DNA of 64,000 nucleotides from NORP240 sp038134485 (GTDB taxonomy: Bacteria > Pseudomonadota > Gammaproteobacteria > Pseudomonadales > Pseudohongiellaceae), in contig JAYPVG010000006.1 in NCBI GenBank assembly GCA_038134485.1, positions 1 through 64,000 on the forward strand, read 5' to 3'. Position 1 is the first letter of the stretch; each line of letters opens with the position of its first letter. Under the pieces are notes generated by a model that was given only the letters and a program-made list of their open reading frames with translations, searched no databases and had not been told where the DNA came from. Below are positions 21,302 to 28,627 of the stretch, one piece after another. The translations under genes and the position numbers were made by a program.

Positions 21302-21680
21302 CGACTGCGCTCTCTACTTATTAAAGTAATTACTTTGTTATATTTAGGGCTGCTGCTCTATTCTAACCGAAAAATTAATAATGTCTTGTGTAAATTAATT
21401 ACAATTTGTAGGAATATTATTGCAAGAATAATAAGTTATCCAAGATTATTAATGTTATATGTAGTTTAACTACATATTCGATCATTCAGGAATCAGCAGT
21501 GAAAAATCGCTTTTAAGTTTTTTTTTCAATAAGTTAGGGGTATAAGAGACAGAATGCTCGGGACGAATAAAGGGGATTTTGAAGTAAATCAAGCAAAAAA
21601 TACCCGTCCAACTACGGGATTTAATCTGGAAATTCCTTCGCACTCAAGCTGGGATCGAATCCGTATCTGATCGCCAGCTA
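21302..21680. other. AT-rich intergenic region upstream of aceE
   Basis: No gene is visible between aceE and ampE in these 379 bases. It is much richer in AT than the flanking genes and holds several dyads: the 21-bp palindrome at 21457-21477, TACAA-T-TTGTA at 21400-21410, and an imperfect one at 21389-21403. The part nearest ampE (about 21600-21680) has no recognisable element. Confidence 0.7.
21457..21477. promoter_or_regulatory. Candidate GntR/PdhR-type operator upstream of aceE
   Basis: A perfect palindrome with 10-bp arms ATATGTAGTT/AACTACATAT around a single T. Its centre TAGTTTAACTA (21462-21472) fits the FadR-subfamily GntR consensus TNGTNNNACNA. It lies about 160 nt upstream of the aceE start. 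The regulator would have to be encoded elsewhere. Confidence 0.55.
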
Positions 21681-22616
21681 TTATTGCCACCCGAGCACGG
21701 TGCCAAGAGCCAAAACCGTAAGCCAAAGGAATTGGCTGCGCTGCATCAGAGACTGCAGAGAATCGATCTGTGAAAGTGCAAGCAGGCGGTATTCGTCGCT
21801 AGTGGCCTCGGGGTTGTCGATATGCGCGGATTCTCTTTCCGATGTGTGAGCCTGGTCCGGACGACCGAGAGCACAAAGTGCATATTCATATACTGCCTGG
21901 GCATTGCTTTCTTCACTTCCCAGGCCAATGCGCTTCAGGCGGCTTAGACAGCCTTCGAAATTGCCTACGAGGCCCAGAGTGAGTCCCATCAATCGTAAAG
22001 GCAACCACTCTAGCAGCTGAATAATACCAGCCACCGGTTCGAGTTCTGGAGATTCCGTATCTGACAGCACGATTCGGCGCAATCGATAGGAAAGATAGGC
22101 AAACAGCACACCCAGTGGCCCTGCAACTAGATACCAGAAGAGGGTAACGAACATGCAAGTAAAACAACGATAGACGTACAATTTGCTGAAAGTCAGATGC
22201 AGCTCTTGGTTTTCATGGATTGCCGGTGGATCTGCACATTCAAGCTGTTCTTCGAGAAAAAGATAACAAGCCTCGGAATCACCCCGCTCCCAGTGATCGA
22301 GGTACTGCCTCGCCAGGGCTTGCGGATTCATCCAATCGAATGCCATCAGCAGAATAAAGATATGAACGACGATAGAGACAAGACCGAACAGCACTCCCGT
22401 GCTAAAAGTCAGAACGAGTGCAAGCATTAATAGTGGTACGGAATAGGTCGCTAAGAAAACCAAAAACCAGTCGCTCTTGCCAGGTTTCTGTTTAGCTTGC
22501 TTGATCCTTTCGATCCCGCCACGCGATTTTAAAAACCAGCGATCGTCAATTTTGACCAGACCCGGCTTCCAGATTGTCACGATAAGGATTGCTGTCAGGA
22601 CCACCAGAAATTTCAT
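21681..22616 (-). CDS. ampE: AmpE, inner-membrane partner of ampD
   Basis: A 311-aa polytopic membrane protein of the AmpE family, tied in enterobacteria to sensing for beta-lactamase induction. It is similar at FLVFLATYSVPLLMLALVL near residue 50 and YLDHWERGDSEACY near 105, and ends with a C-terminal helix (LWLTVLALGTVLGW). The family is usually about 280 aa, so it is a little long. Its ATG overlaps the ampD stop by 4 nt (ATGA), giving coupled translation. Its biochemical function is not known in any species. Confidence 0.88.
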   Translation of the reverse strand: MKFLVVLTAILIVTIWKPGLVKIDDRWFLKSRGGIERIKQAKQKPGKSDWFLVFLATYSVPLLMLALVLTFSTGVLFGLVSIVVHIFILLMAFDWMNPQALARQYLDHWERGDSEACYLFLEEQLECADPPAIHENQELHLTFSKLYVYRCFTCMFVTLFWYLVAGPLGVLFAYLSYRLRRIVLSDTESPELEPVAGIIQLLEWLPLRLMGLTLGLVGNFEGCLSRLKRIGLGSEESNAQAVYEYALCALGRPDQAHTSERESAHIDNPEATSDEYRLLALSQIDSLQSLMQRSQFLWLTVLALGTVLGWQ

Positions 22617-23230
22617 AATGCCTCGCCTTCAATTGAATCTCGCGGAAAGGTTTCAGCCTCGATCGTTAAAAGATCCGATTTGATCTGGCCTCGGTACCTC
22701 TGCCAGTCGAATTTTGGACCGGGGTCGGTTTTTCTTCCGGGGGCGATATCGCTGTGTCCTACGATACGTTCACCCGTGATGGCCGGATAACACTCCATCA
22801 ATACCCGCGTGATTGCTGCCAGAGTCGCATATTGTCTATCGGTGAATAGGGTGTCATCGCTACCTTCAAGCTCGATACCGATCGAAAAGTCGTTACAGGC
22901 CTCCCTTCCCAGGAAGCAGGATTGACCCGCGTGCCATGCTTTACAGTTGAAGGGCACATACTGAGTGACTCTACCCACTCGCTCAATCAGAAGATGTGCC
23001 GAGACTCGCAATTGGTCTATTTCGGCGAAGAAAGGATGAACCGAGGCATCCAGGCAATTGCAGAACAGGTCGTCGACGTAACCTCCACCAAATATTCCGG
23101 GAGGCAGACTGATGTTATGAATAACCAGCAAACTAATATCGTCGGTCGACTCCCGCTCACTCCGATTGGGTGAAGCCAACTGACGAGCCGGGTGCAGAAG
23201 ATGATTTGCGATGGCAAATTGCTCAGACAA
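22613..23230 (-). CDS. ampD: 1,6-anhydro-N-acetylmuramyl-L-alanine amidase AmpD
   Basis: A 205-aa cytosolic zinc amidase that cuts the peptide from anhydro-muropeptides during wall recycling. Zinc ligands can be assigned to His in LLVIHNISLP, His in VGHSDIAPGRKTDPG and Asp in the same segment. The start is TTG at 23230 with GGAG 7 nt upstream. Its substrate reaches the cytoplasm through AmpG, whose gene in this window carries a stop codon. It is followed by ampE as in E. coli and Pseudomonas. Confidence 0.93.
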   Translation of the reverse strand: MSEQFAIANHLLHPARQLASPNRSERESTDDISLLVIHNISLPPGIFGGGYVDDLFCNCLDASVHPFFAEIDQLRVSAHLLIERVGRVTQYVPFNCKAWHAGQSCFLGREACNDFSIGIELEGSDDTLFTDRQYATLAAITRVLMECYPAITGERIVGHSDIAPGRKTDPGPKFDWQRYRGQIKSDLLTIEAETFPRDSIEGEAL

Positions 23231-23354
23231 TTGCGGCTCCAGCCGGGCAGTTCAGAAGTGCCTCTCATGGTACCACAACCGGAACAATCCACATCCTTGA
23301 AGCCTGATTCAGCGGCTTGAAAGCAGGTCCTCACCCGAGCATCAATCTCGAGCC

Positions 23355-24932
23355 TCAATGACTCCTGGCTGCTCGAGATCGCAAGTAATCTTGCTGACCT
23401 TCGAGTTTGATTTCACCGGCCCGCAGCGAAACGGCAAGACCGATGCGTCCCCTGGTAAGTAAGACCCGACCGTTCTGGTCAAGTACCCGATAGCTGCCAT
23501 CGATACTGGCTGACTTTTCGATCCGGCACTTGCCTTCACTGCCAAGAATGCTAAGGTTTGCCAGAGAGGCATCGGCCATGCTGTTTACTAAATTCAGGTA
23601 ATAGTCCATTGAGATGGCCTCGTCATCTAACTCGGCAATGGCCTGCTGCTGATCATCACCAAGCAATTCGATAAAGTCATCCAGATCGTCTCGATCCAGA
23701 ATTTTTCGCCCAGCCTCACTGAACGAGGCAAATGTACTGGACCGGATGTCATCTATTCTGTGTTTTCTGTTTCCAGAGATCTTCGGGGTGCAGTAGTCAT
23801 TGTCGTCTATGCCAAACAAATTCTGGAGTACTGATAAAATTTCCTGCTTTTCAGTGGCCGGTTTTTGTATCAGGTCCAAACCCAGACGCAATCTATTTAA
23901 CAGTGAATCATCTTCCGATTGATCAATCTCCGCAGAGAAATCCAGTGTCATACGCTGCATGAGTAACTCAATCGTCCGCGCTGCTTCGCGCCATTCCTGA
24001 GACTCAGTACCCTTATTGACAGCAACTACATACATGACTGCGCGCCAATCTTCTCGGAGCATCAATTCGATAGATTCACCCAGTTCGGAGTTTCTACACC
24101 AGCCGTCTATTAATTCATTTATGAGGGCAACAAGTTTTTTCGTGCCTCGATGCTTACCGCAATCAGCGCGGATATGCTTATCAGTTGCTATCTGACCGAA
24201 TCCGATCCGCTGGTCTGTCTCACTGATGTGAACAAGAGACTCTGCAAGCTGATCAGCAAAGTTTTGAGATGCGTTTCTTTCGCGCGAACTGAGCCAACAG
24301 GAAGAAAGCTGCTCCATTTGCAAAAGGAAAAGTCGTTCGAACAGCTTGAGAAAAACCAGTCGATTTTCCAATGAAACTCGAAACACGCCGTGAGATATAG
24401 ACAACGCCTGCAAAATCAGGGTGGCAAAGCATTCCAGAGTGTCGGCCCTGATTAACGCAGTTTGATTCTCTTCGCCGCCAAGGTGAAGGTCCTCAAAATT
24501 CCTGATTTGCGCCGAATGGCGCCTCAGAGCTTTTCGCTGCATGCGCTCCAGGGCGAGATCAATCTCCATTTTTTCGAATACCGAATTACCATTATTAGGC
24601 GTTCTGAATGGAGAACTGACGGCATTATCAAAGCTCTCCACCAGAGAGCTTCCATCAAGGACTTCGCGAATAAAACTCAAGAACTGGTCCTCAAACAACC
24701 GTTTCTTGTTGCGATATTCGCGGATCAATTTTATTTGGGGACTGTCGTCTACCAGCGCGTCAGGCCGCACGCTGGAAAACAGAAAATCATCCAGTTCATC
24801 AAACAAATCGGAAGTTAGATTCTCCATCAGGTCTAACAATCTTGAATCCAGCGAATCACAAGTGTTACCTGGCGTTTCCGACCGGGCATGATTTTCCGAA
24901 AATCGGGGTTTTTGCAGTTTTGCCGTGTCCAT
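23355..24932 (-). CDS. DUF1631-like protein
   Basis: A 525-aa protein placed between ampD and nadC, just where Pseudomonas has a DUF1631 protein. The middle part carries a related pattern (ELIDGWCRN, LREDWRAVMYVVAVNKG) and the C-terminus has YRVLDQNGRVLLTRG, similar to the family's end. DUF1631 proteins are usually above 700 aa, so this is an internally shortened member. It is acidic and helix-rich, without signal peptide or membrane helix. Function is unknown; a link to cyclic di-GMP or surface behaviour has been suggested for the family only loosely. Confidence 0.65.
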   Translation of the reverse strand: MDTAKLQKPRFSENHARSETPGNTCDSLDSRLLDLMENLTSDLFDELDDFLFSSVRPDALVDDSPQIKLIREYRNKKRLFEDQFLSFIREVLDGSSLVESFDNAVSSPFRTPNNGNSVFEKMEIDLALERMQRKALRRHSAQIRNFEDLHLGGEENQTALIRADTLECFATLILQALSISHGVFRVSLENRLVFLKLFERLFLLQMEQLSSCWLSSRERNASQNFADQLAESLVHISETDQRIGFGQIATDKHIRADCGKHRGTKKLVALINELIDGWCRNSELGESIELMLREDWRAVMYVVAVNKGTESQEWREAARTIELLMQRMTLDFSAEIDQSEDDSLLNRLRLGLDLIQKPATEKQEILSVLQNLFGIDDNDYCTPKISGNRKHRIDDIRSSTFASFSEAGRKILDRDDLDDFIELLGDDQQQAIAELDDEAISMDYYLNLVNSMADASLANLSILGSEGKCRIEKSASIDGSYRVLDQNGRVLLTRGRIGLAVSLRAGEIKLEGQQDYLRSRAARSH

Positions 24933-25061
24933 GACTCTTTAATTTCTACCAACGAGAAGGTCTTTATAGCACGCCGGCCTGCGGCCATTATTGAAGCAGT
25001 TCACACAACCTGCAGGCTTGAGCGATAATTCAATTCTCACAAATGCGGAGCAAATGAAACT

Positions 25062-25910
25062 GTGAATACTCCCGACAACTTGCCAGCGGACCTGGCAAAG
25101 ACCGTCGCAGACGCTCTTGAGGAGGACATCGGCAGTGGTGATATATCGGCTGCCCTTATACCGCAAGATACTGCTATCAAGGCACATCTAGTTACCAGAC
25201 AGAGGGCAGTAATTTGCGGAATTCCGTGGGCTCAGGAGGTTCTGAGGCAGTTGGATGAAACGGTACAGGCGACCTGGTTTGTCACTGACGGTGACTACAT
25301 TGAAAAGGACGATTTAGTCGCCGAGTTTGCCGGGCACGCCCGCAGTCTTCTTACCGCCGAGCGTTGTATGCTGAACCTGCTGCAGACACTGTCTGGAACA
25401 GCTACTAATGCCCGTCGATTGAACGAGTTGGTGGTTCATACCGGGGTGACTTTGCTGGATACCCGAAAAACGCTGCCGGGGTTACGCAACGCGCAGAAAT
25501 ATGCGGTAAGAATTGGTGGTTGCACCAATCACCGAATGGGGCTTTACGATGCTTTCCTGATAAAGGAAAACCATATTCACGCCTGTGGTTCAATTGAAAG
25601 TGCAATATCGGCAGCCAGAAAGCTCGACTCTGGCAAGCCGGTAGAAATCGAAGTCGAAAACATTACACAGCTGCTGGAGGCAATAAATGAGGGTGCCGAT
25701 TGCGTTTTACTCGACAACTTTAGTGTCGAAGAGATGATTGAAGCCGTGAAAGTCAACGCCGGGCGGGTTAAACTTGAGGCGTCCGGTGGTATCGATGACA
25801 CGACTCTGGTTGCCATCGCTGAAACGGGTGTGGATTATATTTCGATAGGCGCATTGACCAAGAACTGCCAAGCCATAGACTTGTCGTTGCGCTATATCGA
25901 CAGAAACTGA
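25062..25910 (+). CDS. nadC: Nicotinate-nucleotide pyrophosphorylase (QPRTase)
   Basis: A 282-aa enzyme making nicotinate mononucleotide from quinolinate and PRPP in NAD synthesis. Conserved segments are ALEEDIGSGDISAALI near residue 16, LLDTRKTLPGLRNAQKYAVRIGG at about 130-152 (Arg/Lys/His residues that bind quinolinate), and KLEASGGIDDTTL near 228. The start is GTG. It diverges from the DUF1631-like gene; the ampD/nadC/pilA gene order is shared with Pseudomonas. Confidence 0.97.
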   Translation: MNTPDNLPADLAKTVADALEEDIGSGDISAALIPQDTAIKAHLVTRQRAVICGIPWAQEVLRQLDETVQATWFVTDGDYIEKDDLVAEFAGHARSLLTAERCMLNLLQTLSGTATNARRLNELVVHTGVTLLDTRKTLPGLRNAQKYAVRIGGCTNHRMGLYDAFLIKENHIHACGSIESAISAARKLDSGKPVEIEVENITQLLEAINEGADCVLLDNFSVEEMIEAVKVNAGRVKLEASGGIDDTTLVAIAETGVDYISIGALTKNCQAIDLSLRYIDRN

Positions 25911-25968
25911 TGCACGCCCGATCAAGCTGCACCCGGTTCAAACACCAATTTAATTTGAGGAAACTCCG

Positions 25969-26670
25969 ATGAATATTAAATCAATCGGTTTACTGATGTT
26001 CTATTTGCCACTTTGTCTCACTGGGTCAATCGCCGCTGCGCACCCCGGTAATATAGACCTCAACGGTGGCCACTACATGGGAAACTCCTACCACTGTCAT
26101 ATGCCTGCTTGTGAAATACCCGACACCTTCGATCGAATAGGTCGCGATAGCATCATGACCGATCGTCGGGGCCGAGAACGCTTTTTCAACGAAGAAGACT
26201 GGCGCTATGAAGAAGATTATGATGGCGACTGTCAGTCTACGCGTCAGGAAATGCTGATTCTTACCAGCCGCACTACTGTCAGCTACACCAATCCCCGAAA
26301 TTGCGTCGTGCGCACCGGCGAGTGGTTCGACGAATACACCGGCAAGACATTCAATGTCGCGACTCAGGTAGACCTGGACCATGTAATTCCGCGAATGTAC
26401 GCTCACATCCACGGCGGGGACCGCTGGCCTCCCGGTAAAAAACTGCAATTTGCGAACGACCCCTTGAACCTGATGTTGATTGAACGTCAGGAAATTCGCA
26501 GGAAAGGTGATCGCGGCCCCGACCGATATCTGCCTCCCAGGGAAGAGTTTCATTGCCAGTATGCGCGCACATGGGAAGCGATCGCGGACAAGTACGATTT
26601 GCAGTTGGACACGCGGGACCGCAATAGTATTGTCAGGGTGTTACGCGATTGTCCGGAATTACCCGAATAG
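25969..26670 (+). CDS. Secreted HNH (DUF1524/GmrSD-like) nuclease
   Basis: A 233-aa protein with a signal peptide (residues 1-24, cleavage likely before HPGNID). An N-terminal His-rich motif HPGNIDLNGGHYMGNSYHCH follows the pattern GxDxxGGH..YHCH seen in extracellular nucleases. The nuclease core has DLDHVIP (residues 135-141) and FANDPLNLM (161-169), then RRKGDRGPDRYLPP, typical of DUF1524-type HNH enzymes. It probably degrades extracellular DNA for phosphate or nucleotides. Cys residues at 43, 48, 88, 112 could form disulphides. It ends at a terminator. Confidence 0.78.
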   Translation: MNIKSIGLLMFYLPLCLTGSIAAAHPGNIDLNGGHYMGNSYHCHMPACEIPDTFDRIGRDSIMTDRRGRERFFNEEDWRYEEDYDGDCQSTRQEMLILTSRTTVSYTNPRNCVVRTGEWFDEYTGKTFNVATQVDLDHVIPRMYAHIHGGDRWPPGKKLQFANDPLNLMLIERQEIRRKGDRGPDRYLPPREEFHCQYARTWEAIADKYDLQLDTRDRNSIVRVLRDCPELPE

Positions 26671-26746
26671 CTTAATCACATTTTTATCAATAATGCGGTA
26701 ACAGTTCGAATCCGCTGATTTGAAAATCGATATCTGAGCCCATAAG

Positions 26747-26773
26747 AAAAGGGCGCCTTCAGGCGCCCTTTTT
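26747..26773. terminator. Bidirectional intrinsic terminator
   Basis: A 7-bp stem GGGCGCC/GGCGCCC with loop TTCA, an A run before it and a T run after it. It serves the nuclease gene on the plus strand and the small cytochrome gene on the minus strand, which converge here. Confidence 0.92.
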
Positions 26774-26788
26774 ACGAAGCAGTCTGTC

Positions 26789-27187
26789 TTACTGAGGGGG
26801 AACTATACTAATCGCGTCCATTCCGCCATTGTGATCCAGAGGAGCGTCTCCCGCCGGGAAACCATTCTCTGAAAGAATGTAGGCAAGCACATCAGTATAC
26901 TCTTCGAACATCATCGACCCGGGATTGTCGGCTGGCATGGTGCCCATTATCGTCTCCCACAGATAGATCAAAGGCTGTGAATTCCAGGATTTAAGAGTAT
27001 TCTCATAAAATTTCATGTCGTGACAGGATTTACAGTTCGCGTCGTAGACCATTGCACCCGACTTGGCCTGCGCCTCGGTAAAAACGCCATCGGTGAGGCT
27101 CCTTTCCTGAGCTGACGCCACCGACGCTGCGGCCAAACCGGCAATCAGCGCAGTGTATCCCAATACTTTTTTGACGGTCCCGCTCAT
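26789..27187 (-). CDS. Small periplasmic c-type cytochrome
   Basis: A 132-aa protein with a signal peptide ending near VASA-Q (residue 26/27). It has a single haem-binding CKSCH at 52-56 and a likely Met ligand in MGTMPADNPG. The length of about 100 residues after cleavage and the DVLAYILSENGFPAG segment are typical of class I cytochromes c that act as electron carriers or as domains of dehydrogenases. No partner oxidoreductase is adjacent. Monocistronic, with a 613-nt region upstream that it shares with pilA. Confidence 0.88.
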   Translation of the reverse strand: MSGTVKKVLGYTALIAGLAAASVASAQERSLTDGVFTEAQAKSGAMVYDANCKSCHDMKFYENTLKSWNSQPLIYLWETIMGTMPADNPGSMMFEEYTDVLAYILSENGFPAGDAPLDHNGGMDAISIVPPQ

Positions 27188-27800
27188 CTGTGACTCCTTA
27201 CTCAGAAGAATTAAACGCCATCTTTACGGTGGCTAACCTTAAACTACATCAAACCGCTAATCAAGTCGAAAGTCGTGCTTGCAACACACTGTATAAATCC
27301 TATTTTTTCTTTTACTTTCAACCGTTTAATTTTTCTAGTAGTAGAATTATACAAATCTGAAAATGAATACCTGCTGAACATATCAATCTGAAGAAAACAG
27401 TTCCTGGCGGCCATACTCGGTTAACATTCATTGAATGGAATCAGTCCACCTAACCCTGTTGCGCTGTATCATCTCCTTGCATGAGAATGGTTAACATGGC
27501 TGATGCGGCGGTACCGTGACAAGACCAAATGTGACGTAATTTGTCAGTCCCTATCTCGATGTCACACCTCATCTTTTAGATTGCGGATCTTGCCTATACC
27601 GATTTAAATTTATTTTCTCTCTATTTAACAACAAGATATAAATTTACTGACAAAGTTGGCACGAATTGTGGTTACTAAAGCCCAACCGTTATGGAAACAC
27701 AACGTGAAAAATGATTCCAAAGGGATCCTGCCAGAACTTTCTGGCTGATCAATCGCTTTGGTCACTTTGGGAAGATAACTAAGTAAATTGGAGTTTCAAC
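27188..27800. other. Large intergenic region between cytochrome c and pilA
   Basis: These 613 bases hold no credible gene on either strand. They are AT-rich, contain a sigma-54-like promoter near 27657, and several TGTC/GACA elements (for example near 27540, 27559 and 27649) of the kind PilR recognises. I found no tRNA or clear small RNA. The cytochrome gene's promoter must lie near the left end. Confidence 0.6.
27657..27672 (+). promoter_or_regulatory. Sigma-54-like promoter of pilA
   Basis: TGGCACG followed by AATT and GTGGT: the -24 element is perfect, and the -12 element has GG instead of GC, with the normal 10-nt spacing between the two GG pairs. It sits about 130 nt upstream of the pilA start. 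Pilin genes in Pseudomonas are driven by RpoN and PilR, which makes this location sensible. Confidence 0.55.
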
Positions 27801-28214
27801 ATGAAAAACACTCAAAAAGGTTTTACCCTGATCGAACTGATGATCGTAGTGGCCATCATCGGCATACTTGCCGCAGTTGCACTACCTGCCTATCAGAACT
27901 ACTCTAACCGCGCCAAATTTTCAGAGGCTGTCATGGCCGCTACTCCTCTCAAGACAGCTATCGAACTGGCTATCCAAACCAGTTCTCCAGCCGCAGTTGG
28001 AGATCTGGACGCTGGAGCTTTTGGCATTCCTGCGAATGTGACCGCAGCCGCTACCGTTCACGGCGTTACGGTGTTAGATGGCGTCGTAACCATAACCTGG
28101 CAAGATGATGGAACTGTATTGGATGGAGTCACTTATTCACTAACACCCAATGGCATAGTTGCCCCTGTCCAGTGGACTGAAGGTGGCACTTGCTTAGCAG
28201 CCGGTTACTGCTAG
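27801..28214 (+). CDS. pilA: Type IV major pilin PilA
   Basis: A 137-aa prepilin with leader MKNTQKG cut before F8 by PilD. The conserved hydrophobic helix FTLIELMIVVAIIGILAA has Glu at mature position 5. The globular part is short and ends with a two-Cys loop, C131 and C137 (CLAAGYC). That disulphide loop encloses only five residues, smaller than the 12 or more in Pseudomonas pilins. It is polymerised into pili for twitching and DNA uptake. A strong inverted repeat follows the stop. Good SD upstream (TTGGAG). Confidence 0.95.
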   Translation: MKNTQKGFTLIELMIVVAIIGILAAVALPAYQNYSNRAKFSEAVMAATPLKTAIELAIQTSSPAAVGDLDAGAFGIPANVTAAATVHGVTVLDGVVTITWQDDGTVLDGVTYSLTPNGIVAPVQWTEGGTCLAAGYC

Positions 28215-28627
28215 AAGACCCGTTATTCCGGACATCCGCACCAGATTTGGGATGTCCGGAATCTCCGAATCCTCACATATTTTGCACTCCTGCCTCACCT
28301 CTCCAGATCTTAAATTTCCTCCTACGCGTTCAAGTTATTGGAAATCGCGCAGTTCAGTCTATACTTGGACCAGGGCATATTTACCCGTAAACCATGCCCG
28401 GCGTGAACGCTTGAGCTTTTCTATTCTTCAGTGGCCCGCGCGTGCTTCATGGGGCCCTGCACGTGAAAGACTGTTAGGCAATTCCCGGTAACATGAAGCA
28501 GTTCCCATTTCCTTAATTTCAACGGTAATTTCATGGAAGTCATGGTATAAAGGCTTGTTATTCAGCAAAAAAATTGAAGTAGCAGATTCGACCAGGCTGT
28601 TTACCAGATATTTATTCGAGGTGATAG
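28215..28627. other. Intergenic gap where pilB is expected
   Basis: These 413 bases lie between pilA and pilC. In Pseudomonas and E. coli (hofB) an assembly ATPase gene stands here, but I see no coding remnant of it. The region holds a 13-bp inverted repeat just after pilA and presumably the pilC promoter at its right end. Confidence 0.65.
28225..28262 (+). repeat. 13-bp inverted repeat after pilA
   Basis: ATTCCGGACATCC (28225-28237) is matched perfectly by GGATGTCCGGAAT (28250-28262), with a 12-nt loop. No U run follows, so it may stabilise the abundant pilin mRNA, or act with Rho, rather than be a classic terminator. It starts 10 nt after the stop codon. Confidence 0.75.

Noticed and set aside
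23017..23358. 113-codon minus-strand frame with a CSGC motif between ampD and the DUF1631-like gene
   Set aside because: It overlaps ampD out of frame for most of its length and starts at TTG; I found no support beyond the one Cys pair.
26701..26720. T-loop-like GTTCGAATCC after the HNH gene
   Set aside because: No acceptor or anticodon arm can be built around it.
28225..28262. Intrinsic terminator after pilA
   Set aside because: The stem is strong but no T run follows, so I list it only as an inverted repeat.
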